Source: Methylobacterium sp. W2 (GTDB lineage Bacteria > Pseudomonadota > Alphaproteobacteria > Rhizobiales > Beijerinckiaceae). From it: a DNA stretch of 64,000 bases. The stretch's first letter is position 1. Every line of letters starts with the position of its first letter. The position numbers and the translations under genes were made by a program. Below the pieces are notes generated by a model, which was not told where the DNA came from, did no database searches, and saw only the letters and a program-made list of their open reading frames with translations. Shown one piece after another: positions 25,270 through 34,734 of the stretch. The stretch is from contig NZ_VMOA01000002.1 of assembly GCF_020662345.1 (NCBI RefSeq), positions 145,725 through 209,724 on the forward strand, given 5' to 3'.

Positions 25270-26634
25270 ATGAGCGAACGAGACGCCGGAGCCCACCGCC
25301 TCTGGATCAGGAACCCGCTGGCGATCCTCGCGGCGGAGTCCGCCGGCGGCATCGTCGTCGAGGGGTCGCGCATCGTGGAGTGCGTGCGGTCGGGCGGGAC
25401 ACCGGCGGCGGCTGTGCACGAAACCGTCGACGCCTCGCGCCACGTGGTCATTCCCGGCCTCGTCAACACGCATCACCATTTCTTCCAGACGCTGACGCGC
25501 GCTCATCCCCTGGCGATCAACAAGCCGCTGTTTCCCTGGCTGAAGGCGCTCTACACGGTCTGGGACAAGCTCACCCCGGATGCGTTCCGCCTCGCGACCC
25601 GGCTGGCCTATACCGAACTCCTGCTGTCGGGCTGCACCACGGCGGGCGACCACCACTACCTGTTCCCCAAGGGGCTCGAGGCGTCCGTCGACATCCAGGT
25701 CGACGAGGCACGCAGCCTCGGCATCCGCGCCGTCGTCACCCGTGGCTCGATGAGCGTGTCGGTGCGGGACGGCGGCCTGCCGCCGGACACCCTGGTTCAG
25801 GACGACGACACCATCCTGTCCGACAGCGAACGGGTGCTCTCCCTGTTCCACGACACCGGGCCCGGCGCCATGGTGCAGATCGGGCTGGCGCCGTGCTCGC
25901 CGTTCGCCGTGACGAAGCGGCTGATGCAGGAGAGCGCGGCGCTGGCCGAACGCCACGATTGCCGCCTGCACACCCATCTCGGGGAAACCCTCGACGAGGA
26001 GGCCTATTGCCTGTCGACCTTCGGGCTGCGCCCGGTCGATTACCTGGAGGAGGTCGGCTGGATGAGCCCGCGCGCGTGGCTCGCCCACGGCATCCATTTC
26101 AACGACGCGGAGATCGCCCGTCTCGGCAAGGCGGGGGTCGGAATCTGCCACTGCCCGACCTCGAACATGACCCTGGCCTCCGGCTGCTGCCGCACCTGCG
26201 ACCTCGAAGCGGCGGGCAGCCCCGTCGGCCTCGGCGTCGACGGCTCGGCCTCGAACGACAATTCGAACCTGATGGAGGGCGTGCGGCACGCCCTGATGCT
26301 CAACCGCCTCACCTACGGCGCGGAGAAGGTCACCCATCTCGACGCCCTCCGCTGGGCCACCGAGGGCTCCGCCGCCTGCCTCGGGCGCAGCGACATCGGA
26401 CGGATCGAGGAGGGCCGCGAGGCCGACCTCGCCCTGTTCACCCTCGACGAACTGCGTTTCTCCGGCAGCCACGATCCACTCGCCGCGCTGGTCCTGTGCG
26501 GGGCGCACCGGGCCGACCGGGTGATGGTCGCCGGGCAATGGCGGGTGATCGACGGACACCCGGTCGGGCTCGACACCCACCGGCTTCGCGAGGAGCACTC
26601 GCGCCTGGCCCGACACCTGTTCGGAACGGTTTGA
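25270..26634 (+). CDS. 8-oxoguanine deaminase-like amidohydrolase
   Basis: A 454-residue metal-dependent hydrolase of the ATZ/TRZ-like amidohydrolase family. Metal ligands appear in NTHHHFFQTL (HxH), LHTHLGETL (His with the catalytic Glu), LAHGIHF and GVDGSASNDNSN (Asp). SNMTLASG and the SDNSN-type loop together match the group shown to deaminate 8-oxoguanine to urate. The start at 25270 has GGGAG upstream. Urate produced here could feed the uricase encoded at 34735. The ATPase gene follows after 2 bp, so it is part of the importer operon. Related aminohydrolases such as TrzN or guanine deaminase are less likely. Confidence 0.82.
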   Translation: MSERDAGAHRLWIRNPLAILAAESAGGIVVEGSRIVECVRSGGTPAAAVHETVDASRHVVIPGLVNTHHHFFQTLTRAHPLAINKPLFPWLKALYTVWDKLTPDAFRLATRLAYTELLLSGCTTAGDHHYLFPKGLEASVDIQVDEARSLGIRAVVTRGSMSVSVRDGGLPPDTLVQDDDTILSDSERVLSLFHDTGPGAMVQIGLAPCSPFAVTKRLMQESAALAERHDCRLHTHLGETLDEEAYCLSTFGLRPVDYLEEVGWMSPRAWLAHGIHFNDAEIARLGKAGVGICHCPTSNMTLASGCCRTCDLEAAGSPVGLGVDGSASNDNSNLMEGVRHALMLNRLTYGAEKVTHLDALRWATEGSAACLGRSDIGRIEEGREADLALFTLDELRFSGSHDPLAALVLCGAHRADRVMVAGQWRVIDGHPVGLDTHRLREEHSRLARHLFGTV

Positions 26635-26636
26635 CG

Positions 26637-28232
26637 ATGGCGACCGCGCCCTCCGCCCCGCCGCCCGGCCCGAGGCAGGGACCGACACCGCTCTTCGGCG
26701 CCTACGGCATCGTCAAGCGCTTCGGCAGCTTCACGGCGAATGACGGCGTCGATCTCGAGATCCGCGCCGGCGAGATCCACGCCCTCCTGGGAGAGAACGG
26801 CGCCGGCAAATCGACCCTGATGAAGATCCTCTACGGCCTGCTGGAGCCGACGGAGGGCGTCGTCACGCACAAGGGCGACATCGTCCAGCTGCCCAATCCG
26901 GAAGCCGCCCGCCGGCTCGGGATCGGCATGGTCTTCCAGCACTTCTCCCTCTGCGAGAACCTGACGGTGGCCGAGAACATCGCCCTCGTCATGCCGAAAG
27001 ACCTGTCCGGCCGGGCGCTGGCCGACCGCATCGCCAAGCTCGGCATCGATTACGGCCTGCATCTCGAACCGGATCGCCCGGTCTGGTCGCTCTCGGCGGG
27101 CGAGCGCCAGCGCATCGAGATCGTCCGCTGCCTGCTCCAGGACCCGAGCCTCGTCATCCTCGACGAACCCACCTCGGTGCTCACCCCCGGCGAGGCGGAG
27201 GTGCTGTTTTCCGTGCTGGAGCGCCTGCGCGCGGAGGGCCGGGCGCTGCTTTACATCTCCCACCGCCTCGACGAGGTGCGGCGCCTCTGCGTGCGCGCCA
27301 CCATCCTGCGCGGCGGCAAGGTGGTGGGGGCCTGCAACCCCCAGGAGGAGACGGCCCGCTCGCTTGCCGCCATGATGGTGGGCAGCGCGGTCCGCGAGGT
27401 CACGGGGCGCGCGGCCGGGACGGTGGGAACGGAACGCCTGCGCCTCGATCGCCTCACCCTCCCCGCTCCGGGCCTGCACGCCACCTCGCTCCGCGACGTC
27501 TCCCTTAGAGTCTCCGGCGGCGAGATCCTCGGCATCGCCGGCATCGCCGGCAACGGCCAGGCCGAACTCTTCGCCGCCCTGTCGGGCGAGACCCGTGCGC
27601 CGGATCCCGATTCCGTGCGCATCGACGGCGCGCCCGTGGGGGCGCTCGGCATCAACGCGCGCCGGCGCCTCGGCGCGGCGTTCGTGCCGGAGGAGCGCAA
27701 CGGCCACGCGGCGGCGCCTCTCATGAGCCTGTCCGAGAACGCCCTGCTCTCACGCTACCCCACCGCGCCGCTGACCCGCTTCGGCCTCATCCGTCTCGGG
27801 GCCGCGCGCGATCTCGCGAAGCGGGTGATCGAGGCCTTCGACGTGCGCAAGGCGGGGCCAGACCCCGCCGCCGGCACCCTGTCGGGCGGCAACCTCCAAA
27901 AATTCGTGGTCGGCCGTGAGATCCTGGCGGAGCCCGGCGTGCTCGTCATCAACCAGCCGACCTGGGGCGTCGATGCGGCGGCAGCGGCGCATATCCGCCA
28001 GGCGGTGATCGATCTGTCCGCGCGCGGTACCGCGATCCTCGTCATCAGCCAGGACCTCGACGAGCTGTTCGAGATCGCCGGCTCCATCGCCGTGCTGCAC
28101 GACGGCACGCTCTCGACAGCGGTGCCCTCGGGCGAGACGACCCGCGAGGCCATCGGCCTGCTCATGGGCGGGTCGGGAGACCCGTCGGCCGAATCTCAGA
28201 ACGCTTCGAGGGCGGTAACCCATGCTCACTGA
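26637..28232 (+). CDS. Nucleoside-type ABC importer ATPase (two ABC domains)
   Basis: A 531-residue fused ATPase of the sugar/nucleoside class that works with BMP-type binding proteins. The first domain has Walker A GENGAGKST (about 53), signature LSAGERQ and Walker B VILDEPTSVL. The second has the usual degenerate Walker A (GIAGNGQAE), signature LSGGNLQ and VINQPTWGVD. It begins 2 bp after the deaminase stop. The C-terminal 20 residues are Ser/Ala-rich. A palindromic element separates it from the first permease gene, so expression of the importer parts may be uncoupled. Confidence 0.9.
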   Translation: MATAPSAPPPGPRQGPTPLFGAYGIVKRFGSFTANDGVDLEIRAGEIHALLGENGAGKSTLMKILYGLLEPTEGVVTHKGDIVQLPNPEAARRLGIGMVFQHFSLCENLTVAENIALVMPKDLSGRALADRIAKLGIDYGLHLEPDRPVWSLSAGERQRIEIVRCLLQDPSLVILDEPTSVLTPGEAEVLFSVLERLRAEGRALLYISHRLDEVRRLCVRATILRGGKVVGACNPQEETARSLAAMMVGSAVREVTGRAAGTVGTERLRLDRLTLPAPGLHATSLRDVSLRVSGGEILGIAGIAGNGQAELFAALSGETRAPDPDSVRIDGAPVGALGINARRRLGAAFVPEERNGHAAAPLMSLSENALLSRYPTAPLTRFGLIRLGAARDLAKRVIEAFDVRKAGPDPAAGTLSGGNLQKFVVGREILAEPGVLVINQPTWGVDAAAAAHIRQAVIDLSARGTAILVISQDLDELFEIAGSIAVLHDGTLSTAVPSGETTREAIGLLMGGSGDPSAESQNASRAVTHAH

Positions 28233-28273
28233 CGGATGCGCGCGCATCCCCCCTCCCCGCACACGGGGCTACC

Positions 28274-28460
28274 GGATTCACTCCTCTGCTCGACGGCGAT
28301 TCCTTCTAGCCGAACGCATCGACAGGAGGCGCGCCGGACTCCCTCTCCTGGAAGGAGAGGGCTGGGGTGAGGTGTGGTCCATTTCCGGTGAAGTCACACA
28401 CCTCACCCTGTCCCTCTCCTTCCAGGAGAGGGGACCAGCGGTTCCCGCGAGTTGGGTGAA
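28274..28460 (-). repeat. Palindromic element copy B (full length)
   Basis: About 187 bp, reading as the reverse complement of copy F at 56091-56280. It starts GGATTCACTCC, has two CCTCTCC/GGAGAGG hairpins joined by GGTGAGGTGTGG and CACACACCTCACC, and ends CGCGAGTTGGGTGAAC. It lies between the ATPase and permease genes of one operon. Confidence 0.88.
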
Positions 28461-28576
28461 CATCGTAGGCGCGCGGGGAGAGGGGACCGGCGCCTTCCTC
28501 GGAAGCCATCGCCAAGCGCTCCCCCGCGAACGGGCAAGGGATCGCGCGCCGGGTCCGACGACATGCGGAGCGCATC

Positions 28577-29668
28577 ATGCGTCTTGACCTCGTTCCCCGC
28601 ACCCGCCGCTCTCCGGTACTCGACATCCTCTCTCCGGCGCTGGCCTTCGTGGCGGCGGTGCTGATCGGCGGCGTTGCCGTGGCCGCCCTGGGCGTCTCGC
28701 CGGGCGACGCCTTCGTGACCTATTTCGTTACTCCCCTGAGCGAGGTCTGGTCGCTCCAGGAGATCGCCCTGAAGGCCGCGCCCCTGGCTCTCATCGCCAC
28801 CGGTCTCGCGTTCTGCTACCGCGCCAACCTCTGGAACATCGGCGCCGAGGGCCAGTTCGTCATCGGCGGCCTGGCCGGCGGCTGGGTCGGTGTCGCCACG
28901 CACGGCATGGGCGGGTTCACGCTCTGGATCCTGCCCGCGATGCTGATCGCCGGGACGCTCGCGGGCACCGCCTACGCGATGATCCCGGCCGTCCTGAAGG
29001 TCCGCCTCGGCGTCTCCGAGATCCTCACGAGCCTGATGCTCGTCTACGTCGCCCAACTCCTCCTCGACTACATGGTCCGCGGCCCCCTGCGCGATCCGGC
29101 GGGCTACAACTTCCCCCAGAGCGTCGGCTTCGATCCCGCGGCGCGGCTGCCCTACCTCATGGAGGGCGAGACACTGCATGCGGGCGTGGTCGTCGCCTTT
29201 CTCGCCGTGGTACTGGCGACCGTCGTGCTGGCCCGCACCCTGTTCGGGTTCGAAGTGCGGGTCGTCGGCGCGAGCCCGAGGGCGGCGCGTTTTGCCGGCT
29301 TCTCCGATGCCCGCCTGACGCTGGCCGTCTTCGCCATTTCCGGCGGCGCGGCGGGCCTTGCCGGAATCGTCGAGGTGGCGGGAAAGATCGGGCAGCTCCA
29401 GCCGGAAATTTCGCCGGGCTACGGCTTCACCGCGATCATCGTCGCCTTCCTCGGGCGGCTCTCGCCGCCGGGCATCCTGATCGCCGCCATCGTCATCGCG
29501 CTGACCACCATCGGCGGCGAGGGCGCGCAGATCGATCTAAAACTGCCCCTCGACCTGACCCGCGCCTTCCAGGGTCTGCTCCTCGGCCTCGTCCTCGGGG
29601 CCGACGTGTTCGCCGGCTATCACGTGCGGCTCGTACCGGGCGGCCCGACCGGCCGCCCGGTCTCGTAA
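28577..29668 (+). CDS. Nucleoside-type ABC importer permease 1
   Basis: A 363-residue integral membrane protein of the BPD_transp_2 family with about nine to ten hydrophobic segments. NLWNIGAEGQFVIGG (about 93-107), ILTSLMLVYVAQLLLDYMVRGP and GYGFTAIIVAFLGRLSPPGI are characteristic of the YufP-like nucleoside permease. The start at 28577 has CGGAG upstream. It is followed 29 bp later by the second permease. The 345-bp gap before it is mostly palindromic element B. Confidence 0.9.
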   Translation: MRLDLVPRTRRSPVLDILSPALAFVAAVLIGGVAVAALGVSPGDAFVTYFVTPLSEVWSLQEIALKAAPLALIATGLAFCYRANLWNIGAEGQFVIGGLAGGWVGVATHGMGGFTLWILPAMLIAGTLAGTAYAMIPAVLKVRLGVSEILTSLMLVYVAQLLLDYMVRGPLRDPAGYNFPQSVGFDPAARLPYLMEGETLHAGVVVAFLAVVLATVVLARTLFGFEVRVVGASPRAARFAGFSDARLTLAVFAISGGAAGLAGIVEVAGKIGQLQPEISPGYGFTAIIVAFLGRLSPPGILIAAIVIALTTIGGEGAQIDLKLPLDLTRAFQGLLLGLVLGADVFAGYHVRLVPGGPTGRPVS

Positions 29669-29697
29669 AGTCATTTCGAGGGATATCGGAGCCGATC

Positions 29698-30624
29698 ATG
29701 ACCCTCGACATCGTCCAGATGGTCCTCGTCACGGTCCTGGCGGCCGCGACACCCCTGATCCTCGCCGGCATCGGCGAACTCGTGGCCGAGCGCTCCGGCG
29801 TGCTCAACCTCGGCGTGGAGGGGATGATGATCTTCGGCGCCGCCGTCAGTTTCGCCGTGGCGGTACAGACCGGCTCGACCTTCCTCGGGGCGCTGGGAGG
29901 CGCCGGCGCCGGCCTGCTGCTGGCCGCCCTGTTCGGCATCCTCACCGTCGGGCTCGCGGCGAACCAGGTCGCCTCCGGCCTCTCGCTGACCATCCTGGGG
30001 CTCGGCCTGTCGGGGCTGGTGGGCGCGAGCTACGTCGGGATGAAGCGCGATCCGGCGCCGCACCTGTCCCTCCCCGGCCTCACGGACCTGCCCGGACTCG
30101 GCCGGCTCGTCTTCGGCCAGGACGCCTTCGTCTATACGGCGGTGGCCCTCGTCGCCGCCGTATCGTGGTTCCTGTGGCGGACGCGGGCGGGCCTGACCCT
30201 GCGCGCCATCGGCGACGACCACGTGGCGACCCATGCCCTCGGGCTGAAGGTGCGCAAGGTCCGCTTCCTCTCCGTGCTGTTCGGAGGCGCCTGCGCCGGG
30301 CTCGGCGGGGCCTATCTCGCGCTCGCCTACACGCCGTTCTGGTCGCCGGGAATGACGGCGGGCCGCGGCTGGATCGCCCTCGCCCTGGTGGTCTTCGCCT
30401 CGTGGCGGCCCCTGCGGGTCGCGGCGGGGGCCCTGCTGTTCGGCGGGGCGACGGTGCTGCAGCTCCACGCCCAGGCCGCCGGACTCGGCCTGCCGGGCCA
30501 GCTCCTGTCCGCCCTGCCCTATCTCGCCACCATCCTGGCCCTGGTCTTGCTCTCTCTCGGGCAGCGCCACGGCGGCTCGCTGGCGCCCGCCTCGCTCGGG
30601 CGGGTCTTCACGCCGAGCCGGTGA
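29698..30624 (+). CDS. Nucleoside-type ABC importer permease 2
   Basis: A 308-residue membrane protein and the partner of permease 1 in the heterodimeric YufQ-like arrangement. ERSGVLNLGVEGMMIFGA near the N-terminus, LTLRAIGDDHVATHALGLKVRKVR in the cytoplasmic loop, and GAYLALAYTPFWSPGMTAGRGWIALALVVFASW are the family blocks. A ribosome site GGAG precedes ATG 29698. The binding protein gene follows after 52 bp. Confidence 0.9.
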   Translation: MTLDIVQMVLVTVLAAATPLILAGIGELVAERSGVLNLGVEGMMIFGAAVSFAVAVQTGSTFLGALGGAGAGLLLAALFGILTVGLAANQVASGLSLTILGLGLSGLVGASYVGMKRDPAPHLSLPGLTDLPGLGRLVFGQDAFVYTAVALVAAVSWFLWRTRAGLTLRAIGDDHVATHALGLKVRKVRFLSVLFGGACAGLGGAYLALAYTPFWSPGMTAGRGWIALALVVFASWRPLRVAAGALLFGGATVLQLHAQAAGLGLPGQLLSALPYLATILALVLLSLGQRHGGSLAPASLGRVFTPSR

Positions 30625-30676
30625 CACGCGAGCGATTCCGACGACCGTGCGGCACTGGATCAAGAGGGACGACACG

Positions 30677-31765
30677 ATGCGGGGCAGGTCCATGAGGCGG
30701 GGTAGGTCGATGAGGCTCGGCGGTGCGGTTCTGTGCGCGATGCTCGCCGCCGGGCCGGCGCTCGCGGCCGACAAGCTGAAGGTCGGCTTCGTCTATGTCG
30801 GGCCGGTCGCCGATTTCGGGTATTCCTACCAGCACGACCTCAGCCGCAAGGCCCTGGCGGAGGCCTTGCCCGACAAGGTCGAGACCACCTTCCTCGAGAA
30901 CGTGCCCGAGGCCGACAGCGAGCGCTCCATCGAGAAACTCGCCCGCTCCGGCGCCGGCCTGATCTTCACCACCTCCTTCGGCTTCATGGAGCCGACCCTG
31001 AAGGTGGCGCGGAAGTTTCCCAAGGTGAAGTTCGAGCACGCCACCGGCTACAAGCGCTCCGACAACGTCTCGACCTATTCCGCCCGCTTCTACGAAGGCC
31101 GCTACGTCTGCGGGAAGATCGCCGGTACGCTCTCAAAATCCGGCACGGTAGGCTACATCGCGTCCTTCCCGATCCCGGAAGTCGTCAGCGGCATCAACGC
31201 CTTCATGCTCGGAGCGCAGGCGGTCAACCCGAACATCAAGATCAAGGTGGTCTGGGTGAACACCTGGTTCGATCCGGGCAAGGAGGCGGAGGCGGCCAAG
31301 GCGCTCCTCGCGCAGGGCGCCGACATCCTGACCCAGCACACCGACTCGGCCGCTCCCCTCCAGGAGGCCGAGAAGCAGGGCAAGCTCGCCTTCGGCCAGT
31401 CTTCCGACCAGTACCGCTTCGCCCCCAAGGCCCAGCTCACCTCCATCACCGACGATTGGAACGGCTACGTGATCGCGGAGGCCAAGGCCGTCCTCGACGG
31501 CACCTGGAAGAGCCACGACACCTGGGGCGGGATCAAGGACGGCATGGTCGTGCTGGCCCCCTTCACCAACATGCCCGACGCCGTGAAGGCCATGGCCGAG
31601 GAGACCAAGCAGGCCATCGCGGACGGCAAGATCCATCCCTTCGCCGGGCCGGTGCTGAAGCAGGACGGAAGCGTCGCCGTGAAGGCGGGCGAGACCGCGC
31701 CGGACCCGATGATCCTCGGCATGAACTGGTACGTGAAGGGGATCGACGACAAGCTGACGCAATAA
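30677..31765 (+). CDS. BMP-family substrate-binding lipoprotein-like protein of the ABC importer
   Basis: The periplasmic binding protein of the importer, about 362 residues. A signal peptide (RLGGAVLCAMLAAGPALA-ADK) leads to a BMP/PnrA fold: KVGFVYVGPVADFGYSYQHD, ENVPEADSERSIEKLA, GLIFTTSFGFMEP and QHTDSAAPLQEAEKQG. BMP proteins bind nucleosides or nucleobases, in line with the deaminase and Tsx genes. ATG codons lie at 30677, 30692 and 30710 within a short imperfect tandem repeat (GGGGCAGGTCC/GGGGTAGGTCG). The first has the best ribosome site. A strong terminator follows. Confidence 0.9.
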   Translation: MRGRSMRRGRSMRLGGAVLCAMLAAGPALAADKLKVGFVYVGPVADFGYSYQHDLSRKALAEALPDKVETTFLENVPEADSERSIEKLARSGAGLIFTTSFGFMEPTLKVARKFPKVKFEHATGYKRSDNVSTYSARFYEGRYVCGKIAGTLSKSGTVGYIASFPIPEVVSGINAFMLGAQAVNPNIKIKVVWVNTWFDPGKEAEAAKALLAQGADILTQHTDSAAPLQEAEKQGKLAFGQSSDQYRFAPKAQLTSITDDWNGYVIAEAKAVLDGTWKSHDTWGGIKDGMVVLAPFTNMPDAVKAMAEETKQAIADGKIHPFAGPVLKQDGSVAVKAGETAPDPMILGMNWYVKGIDDKLTQ

Positions 31766-31783
31766 CCCCTTCCTATCTCTCTC

Positions 31784-31829
31784 GAACGAAGAAGCTCCGC
31801 CGGAGCGTCCCGGCGGGGCTTCTTCGTTC
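31784..31829 (+). terminator. Terminator after the nucleoside importer operon
   Basis: A long hairpin: GAACGAAGAAGC with its exact complement GCTTCTTCGTTC, extended inside by CCGCCGG/CCGGCGG. Without a clear T run it may act in both directions, serving also the minus-strand gene at 31848. Confidence 0.75.
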
Positions 31830-31847
31830 ACGGGAGCGTCACTGCGA

Positions 31848-32111
31848 TCAGTGGTTGTGGTGGCGTGCCGGCCGGTCGGCCTTCGGCTCGTCGGAGGGCG
31901 GGGGCGCCGGCACACCGACTCCGCGCGGCGCGGCGATGGCATCGCCGCTCCGGATCGCCTCGCGCTCGTTCTGCGGGCCGGCGATGCCCTCGGTCCCGCC
32001 GGGAGCCGTCGCCGGGTCGCGGCCGGCGGGCGCCCCGGTCCCTTGGGCCAGGGCCGCGCCGGTCAACCCGAAGAGCCCGTACACAGCGAGGGCCGACATC
32101 GTCATACGCAT
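31848..32111 (-). CDS. Small secreted hypothetical protein
   Basis: An 87-residue protein with a clear signal peptide (SALAVYGLFGLTGAALA-QG) and a short Pro/Ala/Gly-rich, low-complexity mature part ending in HHNH. Not recognised. Such small exported proteins are common in Methylobacterium. It lies between the importer operon and the UraD-UraH gene and points the same way as the latter, 105 bp downstream of it. Confidence 0.6.
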   Translation of the reverse strand: MRMTMSALAVYGLFGLTGAALAQGTGAPAGRDPATAPGGTEGIAGPQNEREAIRSGDAIAAPRGVGVPAPPPSDEPKADRPARHHNH

Positions 32112-32216
32112 GGTCGATGACCTTTCAAGACAGGCAAAGAGCAGGAGAACCGTAAAATGAGAAGCAAGTCTTTGGCCGCTTGAAGAAAATCGAAGCCGGG
32201 CCAGGGAGGTTCCGCG

Positions 32217-33113
32217 TCAGCTCCCGCGATAGGTCTGGTAGCTCCAGGGGGTCGCCACCAGCGGCACGTGATAGTGCCCCTCCGGGTCGCCGACCCCGAA
32301 GCGCAGGGGCACGATATCGAGGAAGGGCGGTTCGGGGAGGGCGGGGCCGGGACCCGCCCCGACCCGCCGGAAGTGGTCGCCGAGCCCGAAGCGCAATTCG
32401 TAGGTGGCGATCGGCACGGGGCGCCCGTGGATCAGGGGCATGTCGGTGCGGCCGTCCGCATTGGTCACCGCACGGGCCACCAGCACCGTCTCCGTCGCCG
32501 AGACGAACTCGACGAGGTCGACGGCCACCCCGGCGGCCGGCTTCCCCCGAACGGTGTCGAGGACATGGGTGGAGATCCGGCCCGTCGTGGCGAGCGGACC
32601 GGGGCCGCTGACCAGGGCGTTCAGGCGGATCGCGGCGATCCGCATCACCTCGGCCTCGGCCGTGCGCCGCTCGACATCGGGAGCGGATGCCAGCCGCGCC
32701 TCGAAGGTCCTGAGCAGCGAGGCACGGCCGTGCCGCTTGACGCACAGGATGAAGGGGATCCCGAATTTTTCGCGGTAGGCCGCGTTGAGCGCCTCGAACC
32801 GGGCGTATTCCCCGTCTGACATCCGATCGAGGCCGGCGGCGGCCTGCTCCGCGATGGAATCGGGGGCGATGGCCCCGGAGCGGGCGGCGCGCCCGGCGAG
32901 TTCGGGATGGCCGGTGAGCAGGGCGAGGCGCCGGGCCTCCAGCGCCTCGTGGACCGCATCGCGCATGGCGGAAAACAGCGCCTCCACGGTGGCGAAGGGC
33001 CGCTGCGACAGGGCCGCCTCGGCCACCCAGGGCGCGTGTTCGAACACGGCACCGAGCGCCCCCACGACATCCGCGTCCGAGGCCTCGTTCAGAGCTGCGA
33101 GTGTCGACGCCAT
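32217..33113 (-). CDS. uraD-uraH: OHCU decarboxylase / 5-hydroxyisourate hydrolase fusion
   Basis: A bifunctional urate-pathway enzyme of 298 residues. Residues 1-165 are the OHCU decarboxylase (all-helical, with GHPELAGR carrying the catalytic His69, and the end ERRTAEAEVMRIAAIRL). Residues about 178-298 are the transthyretin-like 5-hydroxyisourate hydrolase, recognised by ISTHVLDTVRGKPA and the C-terminal YRGS. The fusion would carry out the two steps after uricase, giving S-allantoin. It is divergent from the urate permease and uricase genes with a 173-bp shared upstream region. The order decarboxylase-hydrolase is one of the known fusion layouts. Confidence 0.92.
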   Translation of the reverse strand: MASTLAALNEASDADVVGALGAVFEHAPWVAEAALSQRPFATVEALFSAMRDAVHEALEARRLALLTGHPELAGRAARSGAIAPDSIAEQAAAGLDRMSDGEYARFEALNAAYREKFGIPFILCVKRHGRASLLRTFEARLASAPDVERRTAEAEVMRIAAIRLNALVSGPGPLATTGRISTHVLDTVRGKPAAGVAVDLVEFVSATETVLVARAVTNADGRTDMPLIHGRPVPIATYELRFGLGDHFRRVGAGPGPALPEPPFLDIVPLRFGVGDPEGHYHVPLVATPWSYQTYRGS

Positions 33114-33286
33114 GGCGGCCGGGTCCCCGTTGCAAGCAGGCGATGACGACCCATCGCAGGCCCGGCCGCTGCAGGCAACGGGCCATGCGCGCCGTCGCCG
33201 GGCCGGCCCGGTGGCACGTGCTTTGCGCCCTCCGCCACCGCGTCCCCGGTGAGGAATCGGCTCGGAGCGGCGGAGGCGTCGACCCC

Positions 33287-34693
33287 ATGACCAGTGCCAC
33301 GACCAGTGCCGTCCATCCCGACACCGCCGGGCCGGCTACCCCTCCCGTGGCGTCAGCGCCGCCCGTGGCGAAAATGCCTCCCGTCGCCCTCGGGCTGCTC
33401 GGGCTGCAGCACGTTCTGGTGATGTATGCCGGCGCCGTCGCGGTGCCGCTGATCGTGGGACGTGCCCTGAAGCTCCCGCCGGATCAGGTGGCGATGCTGG
33501 TGAGCGCCGACCTGTTCGCATGCGGTCTCGCGACGCTGCTGCAGAGCTGGGGCCTGCCGGGGATCGGCGTGCGCATGCCGGTGATGATGGGCGTCACCTT
33601 CGCCGCCGTCACGCCCATGGTCGCCATGGGGACCAATCCCGAGATCGGGCTGACCGGCATCTACGGCGCCGTGATCGCGGCCGGCCTCTTCGCGTTTCTC
33701 GTGGCCCCCCTCATCGGACGGCTGCTGCCGCTGTTCCCCCCCGTGGTGACCGGCACGATCATCCTGGTCATCGGCGTGTCGCTGATGAAGGTGGGCGTGA
33801 ACTGGGCCGCCGGAGGAATCGGCAACCCGAATTACGGGGCGCCGCTCCATCTCGCCATCGCCGCCTTCGTGCTGGGCGTGATCCTGGCGATCACCCGCTA
33901 CGGCACCGGCTTCGTCAACTCGGCCTCGGTGCTCATCGGCATCGTCGCCGGGATGCTGGTGGCCGCCGCCTTCGGGCTGGTCGATCTCGGCCATGTGACC
34001 ACCGCGTCCTGGTTCGACGTGGTGCGGCCCTTCGCCTTCGGCGCCCCGACCTTCGATCCCGTCTCCATCGTCACCCTCTGCATCGTGATGATCGTGGTGA
34101 TGATCGAATCCACCGGCATGTTCCTGGCGCTGGCCGAGATCTGCGCCGACCCCGTCGACGAGAAGCGCCTGACCAGGGGCCTGCGCGGCGACGGCCTCGG
34201 CACCCTCATCGGCGGAATCTTCAACACCTTCCCCTACACCTCGTTCTCGCAGAATATCGGGCTCGTCGGCGTCACCGGGGTACGCACCCGGTATGTGGCG
34301 GTGGTCGGCGGGTTCATCATGCTCGGGCTCGGCCTCATTCCAAAGCTCGCGGCCCTCGTCGAGGCGGTGCCGCAATGCGTGCTCGGCGGGGCCGGGCTGG
34401 TGATGTTCGGGATGGTGGGCGCGACGGGCGTGCGCATCCTCGGCGCCGTGGACTTCGCCCGCAATCGCAACAACCTGTTCGTCGTTGCGGTCTCCGTCGG
34501 TTTCGGCATGATCCCCCTCGTCGCCCCGGCCTTCTTCAAGCAGATGCCGCACGCGCTGCACCCGCTCCTCGAATCCGGAATCCTCCTCTGCGCGATCTCG
34601 GCGGTGGGCCTGAACCTGTTCTTCAACGGCCTGACCGGCAGCGAGGCCGCGCGCGCCGCCGCGAAACATCAGGCGGCGTCCTCCGAGCATTGA
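33287..34693 (+). CDS. NCS2 urate/xanthine permease
   Basis: A 468-residue nucleobase:cation symporter-2 protein. LGLQHVLVMYAGAVAVPLIVG, the GIGVRMPVMMGVTFAAVTPM stretch, and NTFPYTSFSQNIGLVGVTGVRTRYV, which carries the NCS2 signature, identify the urate/xanthine branch. GGAGG lies about 11 bases before ATG 33287. The frame is open further upstream but without signals. Its place between UraD-UraH and uricase makes urate the likely substrate. Confidence 0.9.
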   Translation: MTSATTSAVHPDTAGPATPPVASAPPVAKMPPVALGLLGLQHVLVMYAGAVAVPLIVGRALKLPPDQVAMLVSADLFACGLATLLQSWGLPGIGVRMPVMMGVTFAAVTPMVAMGTNPEIGLTGIYGAVIAAGLFAFLVAPLIGRLLPLFPPVVTGTIILVIGVSLMKVGVNWAAGGIGNPNYGAPLHLAIAAFVLGVILAITRYGTGFVNSASVLIGIVAGMLVAAAFGLVDLGHVTTASWFDVVRPFAFGAPTFDPVSIVTLCIVMIVVMIESTGMFLALAEICADPVDEKRLTRGLRGDGLGTLIGGIFNTFPYTSFSQNIGLVGVTGVRTRYVAVVGGFIMLGLGLIPKLAALVEAVPQCVLGGAGLVMFGMVGATGVRILGAVDFARNRNNLFVVAVSVGFGMIPLVAPAFFKQMPHALHPLLESGILLCAISAVGLNLFFNGLTGSEAARAAAKHQAASSEH

Positions 34694-34734
34694 GGACGGC
34701 CGTCTTCCTTCACCGCCCCTCCTGGGAGACAAGC

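Noticed and set aside
33114..33286. Purine riboswitch upstream of the urate permease
   Set aside because: No purine-aptamer core pattern could be recognised in this 173-bp region.
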